Of a stretch of DNA of 32,734 nt, positions 1 to 7,615 are shown in pieces. Source of the stretch: Syntrophomonadaceae bacterium (GTDB lineage: Bacteria; Bacillota; Dethiobacteria; DTU022); the NCBI GenBank assembly GCA_007121075.1, contig SKMK01000019.1:1-32734 (forward strand), written 5' to 3'. The notes beneath the pieces are model-generated. The model saw only the letters and a list, made by a program, of their open reading frames with translations, had not been told where the DNA came from and searched no databases. Position 1 is the first letter of the stretch. Each line of letters opens with the position of its first letter. Made by a program: the position numbers and the translations under genes.

Positions 1-28
1 CTTGCTGCCTATGCCGGAATAATAAATC

Positions 29-66
29 AAGGGTTTCCAGGGGAGTTCTATCCCTTAAAAACCCTT
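29..66 (-). terminator. Possible terminator after tRNA-Pro
   Basis: The outer arms AAGGGTTT (29-36) and AAACCCTT (59-66) are perfectly complementary, with a second imperfect GGG/CCC pairing inside. Read on the minus strand the hairpin lies just after the tRNA and is followed by a T-rich stretch (GATTTATTATT). The T-run is interrupted, so this is a weak call. Confidence 0.4.
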
Positions 67-75
67 TAAGATCAG

Positions 76-152
76 TGGTCGGGGCGGCCGGATTTGAACC
101 GGCGACCCCTTGGTCCCAAACCAAGTGCGCTGCCAAACTGCGCTACGCCCCG
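76..152 (-). tRNA. tRNA-Pro (anticodon TGG)
   Basis: The minus strand folds into a full cloverleaf. The acceptor CGGGGCG (146-152) pairs with CGCCCCG (80-86), the D arm is GCGC/GCGC, the anticodon stem-loop CTTGG-TTTGGGA-CCAAG gives anticodon TGG, and the T arm is GCCGG-TTCAAAT-CCGGC. The discriminator is A (79) and the CCA end is encoded (76-78). TGG reads proline CCN codons. A promoter lies upstream at 223-251. Confidence 0.97.
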
Positions 153-192
153 ACATTTCGCTTCTATTCAGTTAAATGAACGGCCTGTTACG

Positions 193-234
193 AGCGACCG
201 TATTATATAATAAAGCGACCATATTATATAATAA
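193..234. repeat. 21-bp tandem duplication
   Basis: Two adjacent 21-bp copies (193-213 and 214-234) of AGCGACC followed by an AT-rich TATTATATAATAA-type segment differ at one base. The second copy contains the -10 box of the tRNA-Pro promoter. The first copy carries the same TATAAT but lacks a -35 at the right distance. Confidence 0.85.
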
Positions 235-251
235 TAAGAAGGTTTGTGCAA
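223..251 (-). promoter_or_regulatory. Sigma-A-type promoter of tRNA-Pro
   Basis: On the minus strand TTGCAC (246-251) is followed after exactly 17 bp by TATAAT (223-228). Transcription would start near 216, about 64 nt before the tRNA 5' end. Confidence 0.65.
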
Positions 252-254
252 GCT

Positions 255-282
255 TACCAAATGCCTCGTACCAAATGCCTCG
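255..282. repeat. 14-bp perfect tandem repeat
   Basis: TACCAAATGCCTCG occurs twice without a spacer (255-268, 269-282). It lies just upstream of the tRNA-Pro promoter. No function is evident. Confidence 0.85.
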
Positions 283-395
283 AAAAACTTAATTTTGAGG
301 TTAAACCTGTTCAGAAAAAGGTTTTGTTATTTTGAAGCAGGCTCTTAAAATCTGCCGGCTCCCAAAATCAGCGATCCAAAACGGCTGTAATTATG

Positions 396-426
396 TATAA
401 TAGATGAAGTGGCCCCTGCGGGGGCC
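396..426 (+). promoter_or_regulatory. Probable -10 box and leader hairpin of the exporter gene
   Basis: A perfect TATAAT (396-401) is followed by a short GC-rich hairpin, GGCCCC-TGCG-GGGGCC (411-426). No good -35 is visible. The elements lie at and inside the 5' end of the longest possible reading frame (ATG 404), which argues that translation starts later, at 458. Confidence 0.4.
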
Positions 427-457
427 GTTAATATGTTTAATCTTGAGGCATCCAATA

Positions 458-1483
458 ATGAATTTTAGTTTAAAACAATTCCCGGTAGGGGGCAGGGTCC
501 TGAAAACCGCCCTGGCGGTAACCCTGGCCATATTTATTGTTCAACAGCTGGGCCTGGTGCGTATTAACCTGGCCGCGATCGTGGCATTAATCACCGTCCA
601 AAAGACATTTTATCATTCCCTACTCCAGAGCATGGCCAAGCTGGGCAGCGTCTTGATCGGCGGTGTCCTTGGGACAACATTCAGTTATTTTTTCGGCCTG
701 TCCCCTTTAGGCTATGGCCTGGCGACTTTGGCGGCAATTTATGTCTGCCTTCAGCTGCAGTGGCAGGAACATATCGTGCTGACTGCCATTACCGCTATAA
801 CGGTAATCTTCAGCAGTAACGGCGATACTGCACCCCTGCTTTTCTCCGTTCAGCAAATATTTACGGCCCTGGTTGGCGCCCTGAGCGGGCTGCTGCTCAA
901 TTATCTCTTTACACCCAACCATAAAAAAGAAGTAGAACAAAAACTCCTGCAGACAGAAGAAGGCCTTCGACGGGGCATCGACTTCATTATGCTTGAAATG
1001 CTCAAACCAGGCTGTAATGACGAGCCATTTAAAGAGGAAATAGAAAACCTGGACCGGATCATAGAAGAAGGTCTGAAAACATCAAAACTGCTCCAGGGAG
1101 AGCAGCGCTTTATTATAAACCGCGATACCGATTCAGACCGTTACTACAAGACTTTCATGATCTTTAAATCCCAGCTGAGCCGGTTGGAAGAAATGCACAA
1201 CCTGGCCCGGCGCATCCCGATCCGGGTGCCCCAGTCCGGGCCGTTGGTCCAGCTTTTCCGGATCGTCCAGAAAATGCAGCACCGGTCCGTCACAGGCAGG
1301 AAAAACCACTTTGAGATAGTCGACCACCTGCTGAATAAAATGGAGGACAGTTTTTCAGTTACCGAGCCGCCACAATCCAGTGAAGAATTTATCAGCCAGG
1401 CTTCATTGTTTCATCTTTTCCAGGAAATCAAGCGTTACTACCGGCGGATGAGAGAAGCGCCGGCCGTAGCCGTTTCAAAGTAA
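458..1483 (+). CDS. Aromatic acid exporter (ArAE/FUSC-like) family membrane protein
   Basis: Predicted inner-membrane protein of 341 residues. The first ~160 residues hold several hydrophobic segments with Ala/Gly-rich helices. The rest is a soluble, charged, probably helical cytoplasmic domain. This matches the two-part layout of the Gram-positive ArAE_1/DUF939 family (B. subtilis YgaE-like), whose substrates are mostly unknown. The start is set at ATG 458 because GAGG precedes it by 9 nt. An in-frame ATG at 404 has no ribosome binding site and overlaps a TATAAT and a leader hairpin. The gene stands alone. Its 3' end overlaps the convergent rdgB gene by 9 bp, with no terminator visible between them. 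The family is inferred from topology and the N-terminal sequence; transport of aromatic acids is only by analogy. Confidence 0.75.
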   Translation: MNFSLKQFPVGGRVLKTALAVTLAIFIVQQLGLVRINLAAIVALITVQKTFYHSLLQSMAKLGSVLIGGVLGTTFSYFFGLSPLGYGLATLAAIYVCLQLQWQEHIVLTAITAITVIFSSNGDTAPLLFSVQQIFTALVGALSGLLLNYLFTPNHKKEVEQKLLQTEEGLRRGIDFIMLEMLKPGCNDEPFKEEIENLDRIIEEGLKTSKLLQGEQRFIINRDTDSDRYYKTFMIFKSQLSRLEEMHNLARRIPIRVPQSGPLVQLFRIVQKMQHRSVTGRKNHFEIVDHLLNKMEDSFSVTEPPQSSEEFISQASLFHLFQEIKRYYRRMREAPAVAVSK

Positions 1484-2068
1484 TTCTTTTAGCAGTTTAC
1501 GGGCTTTTTGGAGCGCTTTACCCCGGTGGCTGACCCGGTTTTTGGCTTCGCTTGACATCCGGGCAAAGGTAATCCCTTCCGGCTCATAAATAAAAACGGG
1601 GTCGTAGCCAAACCCGCCTTCGCCATCTGGTTTTTCCGCAATTCGCCCGGGACAGCTCCCCTCCACAACCCTGGTTTCCTTTCCGGGCACGGCCATCGCT
1701 ACAGCACACCTGAAGCGGGCTCCACGCTCTTCCGGGGGCAGGCCGGCCAACTCTTTCAACAACAGCTCGTTATTTTCCCGGTCGCTGCTGTTTTCACCGG
1801 CATACCGGGCCGAACGGACTCCCGGGCGCCCTCCGAGGGCGTCCACTTCCAGGCCCGAATCATCGGCCATGGCCGGCAGGCCGGTATAGGAGGCCACTGC
1901 CTCCGCTTTTTTGGCGGCATTGCCGGCAAAGTCCGGCCGGTCTTCCCCGGGCATCTCCAGTCCCGGGTAATCCTGGAGAGTCAGGACTTCAATGTCCCAA
2001 CCCTCAAGGAGCTGTTTTATTTCAACGGCCTTGTTCCGGTTGTTGGTGGCCAGTACTATTTTCTTCAC
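1475..2068 (-). CDS. rdgB: XTP/dITP pyrophosphatase (RdgB/HAM1 family)
   Basis: House-cleaning nucleotide pyrophosphatase that hydrolyses non-canonical purine triphosphates (XTP, dITP, ITP) to monophosphates, keeping them out of DNA and RNA. Visible signatures are the N-terminal substrate motif ATNNRNK (residues 7-13), the ADDSGLEVDALGG block with its catalytic acidic residues (about 67-79), and the C-terminal GFGYDPVF and SHRGKALQ motifs. The length of 197 residues is normal. The GTG start at 2068 has AAAGGAGG seven bases upstream. It lies 86 bp downstream of rph on the same strand with no clear terminator between, which is the common rph-rdgB order in Bacillota, so the two are probably co-transcribed. 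Confidence 0.96.
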   Translation of the reverse strand: MKKIVLATNNRNKAVEIKQLLEGWDIEVLTLQDYPGLEMPGEDRPDFAGNAAKKAEAVASYTGLPAMADDSGLEVDALGGRPGVRSARYAGENSSDRENNELLLKELAGLPPEERGARFRCAVAMAVPGKETRVVEGSCPGRIAEKPDGEGGFGYDPVFIYEPEGITFARMSSEAKNRVSHRGKALQKARKLLKELL

Positions 2069-2154
2069 CGGCCCGCCTCCTTTCTGCCTTTACCCCGGCT
2101 TCACTTAATTTGTTTTGTCCAGCCCTTATGTTCCAATCTGTATCGAAGCACATT

Positions 2155-2895
2155 TTAGCGGCCGGAAGCAATCATCCGCTCTATTTCGGGGCCCAGGGCT
2201 TCTTTCTGCCGGGCAGTAATGGCTGCTACTCCCTCTCCGGCCAGGTCAAGCATCCGGTCAAGCTGTTCACGGCTGAAAGGTTTGCCTTCCGAGGATCCCT
2301 GGATCTCGACCAATCTGCCCCCCGGAGTCATAACCAGGTTCATATCCACGGATGCTTTAGAATCTTCGGCAAAGGAAAGATCCAGGAGAAGAGAACCGTT
2401 AAATTGGCCCACGCTGACTGCCGCAAGGTAATCTTCAAGGGGGGAAAAGCTGATCTGTCCTTTTTGAAAGAGGTTAAAAAAAGCTTCAGCCAGGGCCACA
2501 TAACCACCGCTGATGGCTGCCGTGCGGGTCCCTCCGTCTGCCTGAAGCACGTCGCAGTCAACCCGGGCCGTCCTTTCGCCCAGCGCTTCCATGTTGACCG
2601 CAGCCCGGAGGGAGCGGCCGATCAGGCGCTGTATTTCCAGGCTGCGGGCATTCACGGCCACTCTCTCCCTGGCAATCCGGGTTTCCGTGGACCGGGGCAG
2701 CATGGCATATTCGGCCGTTACCCAGCCCCGGTCCTGCCCTTTTAAAAAATCGGGCACTTTTTCTTCCACTGTGGCCGTGCAAAGCACGCAGGTATCACCC
2801 AGCTCGATCAGGGCCGAGCCTTCCGGGTACTTCAGGTAGGAGCGGGTAATTTTCAGGGGGCGCAGTTCATTTAAATTTCTCCCGTCAATTCGCAT
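2155..2895 (-). CDS. rph: Ribonuclease PH
   Basis: Phosphorolytic 3'-to-5' exoribonuclease that trims the 3' ends of tRNA precursors and other RNAs, forming a hexameric ring. The protein opens with RIDGR, followed by the RNase PH core including [11 protein letters not shown], the RSLRAAV stretch, and [32 protein letters not shown] and a family-typical C-terminus follow. It is 246 residues, full length. ATG 2895 is chosen over an in-frame TTG at 2901 because AAAGGA is 9 nt from the ATG but only 3 nt from the TTG. It is the first gene of an rph-rdgB unit transcribed away from lemA-htpX. Confidence 0.97.
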   Translation of the reverse strand: MRIDGRNLNELRPLKITRSYLKYPEGSALIELGDTCVLCTATVEEKVPDFLKGQDRGWVTAEYAMLPRSTETRIARERVAVNARSLEIQRLIGRSLRAAVNMEALGERTARVDCDVLQADGGTRTAAISGGYVALAEAFFNLFQKGQISFSPLEDYLAAVSVGQFNGSLLLDLSFAEDSKASVDMNLVMTPGGRLVEIQGSSEGKPFSREQLDRMLDLAGEGVAAITARQKEALGPEIERMIASGR

Positions 2896-3007
2896 TAGCA
2901 ATGTTCCTTTCTGTTTCTTACCATATATCTGCCAGGCTTTTTTATGGTGATGCCCATTCTATTCCCCACACCCCGACCATTTCCTTCCGTTTTTATTCAT
3001 CAACAGG

Positions 3008-3013
3008 TATAAT
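3008..3013 (+). promoter_or_regulatory. -10 box upstream of lemA
   Basis: A perfect TATAAT lies 46 nt before the lemA start. The hexamer 17 bp upstream (TTCCGT) is a poor -35, so the promoter may need an activator or the call may be incidental. The 2902-3059 spacer also has to hold the divergent rph promoter, which I could not place. Confidence 0.4.
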
Positions 3014-3059
3014 GTTGTTATGAAATAAGCATAACAGCTCAGCAAAGGAGGCCCCGATT

Positions 3060-3632
3060 TTGGACAGCACTTATATAATACCGGCCGTCTTAATCTTAAT
3101 CGCCCTGTTTTTTATTTACAGCTATAACCGCCTGGTTAGTATGCGCAACATGGCCGACAAGGCCTACTCTAATATTGACACCCTCCTCCAGAAGCGCTTT
3201 GATTTGGTTCCCAACCTGGTCAGCACGGTCAAAGGCTACATGGAACATGAAAGGGAAGTTTTAGAAGCTGTAACCAGGGCCAGGACCCAGTGGCTGAACG
3301 CTTCCGATATCAAGGAAAACGCCGGGGCGGATCAAACCGCGGAAAGGGCCATCAAGAGCCTGTTTGCGGTGGCGGAAAATTATCCCGACCTGAAGGCAAA
3401 CCAAAATTTCATGATGCTGCAGGAAGAGCTGGCCGGCATTGAAAACAAGATTGCCTACGCCAGGCAGCGCTATAACCGGACGGTGATGGCCTTAAACACG
3501 ATGGTCCAGCGGTTTCCGACCAACCTGATCGCCAGGCTGTTTAATTTCGAAACCCGGGACTACTTTGCGGTTGAATCCGAACAGGCCCGTTCGGCCCCCG
3601 AAGTGGACATGCAGGGTGGTGAAAACAAATGA
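3060..3632 (+). CDS. lemA: LemA family protein
   Basis: LemA proteins are membrane-anchored, mostly helical proteins of uncertain function. Here an N-terminal membrane segment (residues 5-22) is followed by the family core: NMADKAYSNIDTLLQKRFDLVPNL (about 30-53), VKGYMEHEREVLEAVTRAR, and near the C-terminus ENKIAYARQRYNRTVMALNTMVQRFPTNLIA. The length of 190 residues is typical. The start is TTG at 3060, preceded by AAAGGAGG with an 8-nt spacer. The stop overlaps the htpX start by 4 bp, so the two are translationally coupled. The lemA-htpX pairing is common and suggests a joint role in membrane or protein quality control, which is inference from context. Confidence 0.95.
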   Translation: MDSTYIIPAVLILIALFFIYSYNRLVSMRNMADKAYSNIDTLLQKRFDLVPNLVSTVKGYMEHEREVLEAVTRARTQWLNASDIKENAGADQTAERAIKSLFAVAENYPDLKANQNFMMLQEELAGIENKIAYARQRYNRTVMALNTMVQRFPTNLIARLFNFETRDYFAVESEQARSAPEVDMQGGENK

Positions 3633-4540
3633 TGGACCCCATCTACGGCCGCATAGCGGCCAACAAGCGGAGGACCTTTTTCCTGTTTTTCCTGTACGCC
3701 CTTCTCTTCGGAGCGATCGGCTATTTCGTCGGCATTTATCTCGGTGAGCCGGTGGCGGGCATCGTTCTGGCCGGCCTTATCTTTATCGTACTGTTTTTAA
3801 TCAGCTATTTCGGAGGCCAGGGCGTGGTCACCAGGATGGCCGGGGCCCGGGAAGTGAGCAAACAGGAGGAACCTTACCTGTACAACACCGTGGAAGCTTT
3901 GAGCATTGCCGCCGGCAAGCCGATGCCTAAGATCTATATCATCGAAACCGAAGTCCCCAACGCTTTTGCCGCCGGCCGCAACCCGGACAACGCCATCCTC
4001 GCCGTAACCCGCGGTCTGATGAACCGCCTGGACCGCCAGGAGCTGGAAGGGGTGATCGCCCATGAAATGGCCCACATCAACAACTACGATGTCCTGCTGG
4101 CCACGGTGGCCATCGTTTTAGCCGGAACGATCATCTTTGTCAGCGTGATCGCCCGCCGGATGCTGTTTTTTGGCGGCATGGGCCGGAGAGGCGGCCGCCG
4201 GGGCGGACAGGGTCAGATTATCATGATCATCATCCTGCTCATTATAGCCATCCTGGCGCCAATTTTTGCCCAGCTGCTCAAGTTCGCCATTTCCCGTCAG
4301 CGCGAATACATGGCCGATGCCACGGCGGCCAACTTTACCGGCTATCCAGAAGGTTTGGCCAGCGCCCTGGAAAAAATCACCGACCAGCAGGTAAAAGACA
4401 GCCCCATAGAAAATAGAGCCCTGGAAGGGCTCTACACCGTCAATCCGTCTTTAGGCGCCAGGTCAAGAAATCGGCAAAGTGTTTTGTTTTCAACCCACCC
4501 GCCGGCAGAAGATAGGATCAAGCGCCTGCGGGCCATGTAA
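3629..4540 (+). CDS. htpX: HtpX-like M48 family membrane zinc metalloprotease
   Basis: Membrane-embedded zinc endopeptidase of the M48B group, implicated in removing misfolded membrane proteins. The HEXXH zinc motif is HEMAH at residues 145-149, and the third ligand is Glu226 in SRQREYMADA. Two hydrophobic hairpins surround the catalytic helix: segments at about 16-65 and about 156-218, split by a Gly/Arg-rich loop at 183-195. The C-terminal FSTHPPAEDRIKRL motif is typical. It has 303 residues, close to the usual length. The first ATG (3629) overlaps the lemA stop as ATGA, and a second ATG follows directly. Co-transcription with lemA is very likely. Confidence 0.95.
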   Translation: MMDPIYGRIAANKRRTFFLFFLYALLFGAIGYFVGIYLGEPVAGIVLAGLIFIVLFLISYFGGQGVVTRMAGAREVSKQEEPYLYNTVEALSIAAGKPMPKIYIIETEVPNAFAAGRNPDNAILAVTRGLMNRLDRQELEGVIAHEMAHINNYDVLLATVAIVLAGTIIFVSVIARRMLFFGGMGRRGGRRGGQGQIIMIIILLIIAILAPIFAQLLKFAISRQREYMADATAANFTGYPEGLASALEKITDQQVKDSPIENRALEGLYTVNPSLGARSRNRQSVLFSTHPPAEDRIKRLRAM

Positions 4541-4576
4541 ATTAAAGGCGCCAGGAAGTAAATAAACCGGGTTTTG

Positions 4577-5107
4577 TTACTTGGCTTTCATCCTGGAAAA
4601 ATATCCTCCCATAATCTTGCGGGTATCGAATATCGAGATAACCGCCCTGGGATCACATTTATCGACAACCTTTAGAAACGACGGCAGTTCCTTGCGTTTT
4701 AAAAGGACCTGCAGGCTGTTGTGCGCCCCTTCCCGCCCGTAACAGGGCATGGTGGTAACCCCGTATCCCTTATCGCGGAGGGTCTGTTCCAGGGTACCAC
4801 AGTTATTGAGGGTTACAATGTGGACATGGACATACCCGACAGCAATCATCTCTTCGATCCTGCTGCCGACCAGGTTCCCGGCCGCAAAACCGAGGCCGTA
4901 TACCAGGATGTGTGTCCACTGGTCCAGGTTCGTCAGGACCAATCCCAGGGCTGCCAGGTAGATAAGGACTTCAAAAAAACCGATAATGGCGGCCTGCATG
5001 CTGTTGCCCCTGGTTAAATAAATAATGCGGATGGTGCCAAGGCTGACGTGGGCTATCTTGGCAAAAAAAATGGCCAGGTAAGTTAATATAACGGGGTCAA
5101 AAGGCAC
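4577..5107 (-). CDS. UPF0316 family membrane protein (DUF2179 C-terminal domain)
   Basis: Protein of 176 residues with three N-terminal membrane segments, including AIFFAKIAHVSLGTIRIIYL and GFFEVLIYLAALGLVL. A soluble C-terminal domain (about 105-170) ends KIMGGYFSR and matches the DUF2179 fold also found at the end of YitT proteins. The organisation is that of UPF0316 (B. subtilis YebE), of unknown function; DUF2179 domains have been suggested to bind small ligands. GTG 5107 is chosen because GGAGG sits 7 nt before it and the family begins near this point. The frame stays open to a TTG at 5173, but that has no ribosome binding site. It converges on htpX with a 36-bp gap. Confidence 0.85.
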   Translation of the reverse strand: MPFDPVILTYLAIFFAKIAHVSLGTIRIIYLTRGNSMQAAIIGFFEVLIYLAALGLVLTNLDQWTHILVYGLGFAAGNLVGSRIEEMIAVGYVHVHIVTLNNCGTLEQTLRDKGYGVTTMPCYGREGAHNSLQVLLKRKELPSFLKVVDKCDPRAVISIFDTRKIMGGYFSRMKAK

Positions 5108-5202
5108 TTCCAATCCTCCAGTACTAAGTATAATTACGCCGGCGCCGGCAGATAACAGCACCAATTTTAACAACGGGAATCCCGGGTGTCAACCAAAATT
5201 TT

Positions 5203-5227
5203 AGCGGCGAAATATCTCTTCGCCGCT
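5203..5227. terminator. 9-bp perfect hairpin, possible bidirectional terminator
   Basis: AGCGGCGAA (5203-5211) pairs with TTCGCCGCT (5219-5227) around a 7-nt loop. On the plus strand TTTCATTT follows; on the minus strand AAAATTTT follows. It lies between codY and the UPF0316 gene and could end codY transcripts, though it is 234 nt past the codY stop. Confidence 0.4.
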
Positions 5228-5333
5228 TTCATTTGGGCAGCTTAAAAATTGATCCGGTTTAAAGTTGCAAGCCGGAACCGGCCCGTGCCTCAAGGCCCGT
5301 TTAAAGCCCTTTAATCGGCTGTTGGGTTATACA

Positions 5334-5456
5334 CTCCTTTGCGTACATGCTCGAAGGGCAACCTCAAGCAGGGGAGTAAACCGTGTCCCGCCAGCGGAAG
5401 CACTGCTGCCTGAATAAGCTGGCCTAATCTGGTTTTGCTGTAATCTACCCGGGACA
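5334..5456. ncRNA. Candidate structured RNA element next to codY
   Basis: The stretch has no convincing reading frame but several nested complementary arms. TGTCCCG (5384-5390) pairs with CGGGACA (5450-5456). Inside it GCCAGC (5390-5395) pairs with GCTGGC (5418-5423), and AGCACTGCT is a small hairpin. Just outside, CTCCTTTGC (5334-5342) pairs with GCAGGGGAG (5368-5376). That pairing needs two G-U pairs on the plus strand and would mismatch on the minus strand, which favours plus orientation. The closing arm abuts the codY stop. I do not recognise an RNA family. Confidence 0.3.
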
Positions 5457-5460
5457 ATAA

Positions 5461-6270
5461 TTACCGGATAGTATTCATGTTTTCCGAGCGGGTGGCTACC
5501 AGCTCCAGGGCATGTTTATTTTTCACCCGGATCAGGGTCCCCTTCATGCCCAGGGATCTCGATTCAATAATGCCGGCACTTTCAAATTTACGCAGGGCAT
5601 TAACGATAACCGAGCGGGTGATACCCAGGCTGTCGGCGATTTTGCTGGCCACCACGATACTCTCGTTGTTGTCGATATTTTTCAGGATTTCTCGGATCGC
5701 TTCCACCTCGGAATAGGAGAGGCTGTCGAAAGCCCCCGCAGCAAGTTCTTTATTCCTGGTATCTTCTTCTTCCTGATCAACGGTTAGCTGCATCAAAACC
5801 ATGCCTGCCAGGGCAGAAGTTGTTTCAGCCAAAATGAGCTGCTCGTTCTCCAAATCTCGTCCGGGGTGATATAAAAGTAACGCCCCCAGGGAGCTGCCTT
5901 TGCTCCTGATCGGAATCACAGTGTAAAGCAATTTCTTTTCTGCCACCGCAGCTTGCTGTTTTTTGCCGCCCGAACTGCCGGAGGGATACGGCGCGTTAAA
6001 AAGCGGTTCTTCCACCTTAACCATTTCCTCCAGTCCGGGATCACCTGCTACAGTACCTTCCTTCGCCAGATGAGCCATATGCTTATCCGGCTCGATATCG
6101 CCTTGATAACCGGCCATCACCCTGCCGTTTTTCTCCATTACAAAAGCGGCAGAGCCGGTAATTTCGGCAACCCTTTTCGTACCTTCCTCCAGGGCGCTAT
6201 CGATGTTTTTACTGTGGAGGAAAGCAGCCTTGATCTGCCTGGTTGGTTCCAATAATGAATTATCTTCCAT
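5461..6270 (-). CDS. codY: GTP-sensing pleiotropic repressor CodY
   Basis: Global regulator of Bacillota that senses branched-chain amino acids, and in many species GTP, and represses nutrient-acquisition and biosynthesis genes during growth. The N-terminal GAF-like domain (about 1-155) is followed by a linker and the winged helix-turn-helix. ASKIADSLGITRSVIVNALR through ESRSLGMKGT (about 208-244) is almost signature-perfect. At 269 residues it is slightly longer than Bacillus CodY because of an insertion around 98-112 (SGSSGGKKQQAAVAEKK). The ATG start has AGGAGG 6-7 nt upstream and a strong promoter directly before it. It is not next to xerC-hslVU as in Bacillus but stands between a UPF0316 gene and larBC. 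Confidence 0.97.
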   Translation of the reverse strand: MEDNSLLEPTRQIKAAFLHSKNIDSALEEGTKRVAEITGSAAFVMEKNGRVMAGYQGDIEPDKHMAHLAKEGTVAGDPGLEEMVKVEEPLFNAPYPSGSSGGKKQQAAVAEKKLLYTVIPIRSKGSSLGALLLYHPGRDLENEQLILAETTSALAGMVLMQLTVDQEEEDTRNKELAAGAFDSLSYSEVEAIREILKNIDNNESIVVASKIADSLGITRSVIVNALRKFESAGIIESRSLGMKGTLIRVKNKHALELVATRSENMNTIR

Positions 6271-6292
6271 TTGAAACTCCTCCTTTCATATA

Positions 6293-6321
6293 TTTATATT
6301 ACAAAATATTAAATATGTCAA
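6293..6321 (-). promoter_or_regulatory. Strong sigma-A promoter of codY
   Basis: On the minus strand a consensus TTGACA (6316-6321) is followed after 17 bp by TATAAA (6293-6298). Transcription would start near 6286, giving a leader of about 16 nt that contains only the AGGAGG site. I saw no clear CodY box (AATTTTCWGAAAATT) here. Confidence 0.8.
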
Positions 6322-6403
6322 CAATATTCTCACACAATGACCCCGCCTCGGGCTTAAAAATCTTTTCACAGTAAGTTTTAGCGGGTGCTCCCCTTCCTGA
6401 AAT

Positions 6404-7615
6404 CTATTTTGGCGGCGCATGCCGATTCCTGAACAGATAATCAACCTGGCGGTAAATCTCCTTCAACGGGTAGCCGGATTGGGCGGCCACGGCCCGGCAA
6501 TCTTCATATTCGGGTGAATAATGAAGGGGCAATCGCCCTTCCGGATCTGGAACATATTTAACCCTGACCGGACCCCAACGGGTCTGAACTGTTGCTGTTT
6601 CCCTGGGACGCATTACTTTCCGGGCGGTGGTCAGGCGGAATCCCATGGTTGAAGTTTCTTTAAAAACCAGATCTTGAATTCTGGCTGTTGATTCCGTCGG
6701 GACAAGGATGGTCAGGTGAACACCGGGCCGGTTTTTCTTCATCTGGACCGGGGTATAGTAAACATCAAGAGCCCCGGCTTCAAAAAGGCGCTCCATTAAA
6801 AAGCCGTAGATCTCGGGATTAAGGTCATCTATACTGGTTTCGATTACGGCCACTTTTTCTTCAAAAGCACTTTCTATTGCTTCAGCTTTACCGATCAAAA
6901 CACGCAGGTAGCTGGCATAACCGGGGTCAATGCTGCCAGCGCCGTAACCGATCGAACCGAGGGTAAAATCAGGGATTGGGCCGAAATAATTGGCCAGGGC
7001 GGTTACCAGGGCCGCCCCGGTTGGAGTAACCAGTTCATAGCCGGTATCCCGCCCTTCCAGGGGTACCCGGCGCCCGGCCAGCAGTTCCAGGGTGGCCGGT
7101 GCCGGCAGGGGCAGCCTGCCGTGGGCTGATTTTACTTCCCCCCGTCCCGCAGGCAGGGGTGAACAGGCAATTTGATCGGCTTCGAGCAGGTAAAGCGCGG
7201 CACAGGTGCCGGTAATATCGATTATGGCATCAAGGGCCCCCACCTCGTGGAAATGGACCTCGTCGACGGTAATCCCGTGCACGGCCGCTTCAGCTTCAGC
7301 CAGGTTGTTAAAAACAGCCCTGCTATTATCTTTCACTTCCGGCGGCAAATCGGCCCGGTCCAGGATTTCCAGGATGTCGTTCAGGCGCCGCTCTTTCACC
7401 TCGCTTTGATTCAGACCGACCAGGGCCCTGGTCCCGGCAATCCCGCCGCGGGTAACTTTTTCTGCCGCCAGGCTCCAGCCTTCAAGCTTCAACCCGGCCA
7501 GCAGCGCCTGCAGGTCCCTCAGATCAACCCCGCCGTCGATAAGGGCACCCAGGGCCATATCCCCGCTAATTCCGCTGTAGCAGTCGAAATAAACAATTTT
7601 GGTATTATTATTCAT
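6404..7615 (-). CDS. larC: Nickel-pincer cofactor nickel-insertion protein LarC
   Basis: LarC inserts nickel into the pyridinium-3,5-bisthiocarboxylate mononucleotide made by LarB and LarE, giving the nickel-pincer cofactor of lactate racemase and related enzymes. The 403-residue protein has the diagnostic N-terminal FDCYSGISGDMALGALIDGG, then HFHEVGALDAIIDITG (about 120-135) and LPLPAPATLELLAG. It continues into the C-terminal domain with VIETSIDDLNPEIYG. In some species LarC is made by frameshifting from two frames; here it is one continuous frame. The start is ATG 7615, sharing one base with the larB stop, with GAAGG just upstream. The frame opens one codon earlier with TTG, which lacks spacing from the ribosome binding site. 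Confidence 0.95.
   Translation of the reverse strand: MNNNTKIVYFDCYSGISGDMALGALIDGGVDLRDLQALLAGLKLEGWSLAAEKVTRGGIAGTRALVGLNQSEVKERRLNDILEILDRADLPPEVKDNSRAVFNNLAEAEAAVHGITVDEVHFHEVGALDAIIDITGTCAALYLLEADQIACSPLPAGRGEVKSAHGRLPLPAPATLELLAGRRVPLEGRDTGYELVTPTGAALVTALANYFGPIPDFTLGSIGYGAGSIDPGYASYLRVLIGKAEAIESAFEEKVAVIETSIDDLNPEIYGFLMERLFEAGALDVYYTPVQMKKNRPGVHLTILVPTESTARIQDLVFKETSTMGFRLTTARKVMRPRETATVQTRWGPVRVKYVPDPEGRLPLHYSPEYEDCRAVAAQSGYPLKEIYRQVDYLFRNRHAPPK

Noticed and set aside
404-457. N-terminal extension of the exporter gene
   Set aside because: It has no ribosome binding site, overlaps the probable -10 box and leader hairpin, and adds residues not expected in the family.
2110-2745. Open frame of 211 codons on the plus strand
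   Set aside because: It lies antisense to rph; its product has no recognisable features and no ribosome binding site, while rph is unmistakable.
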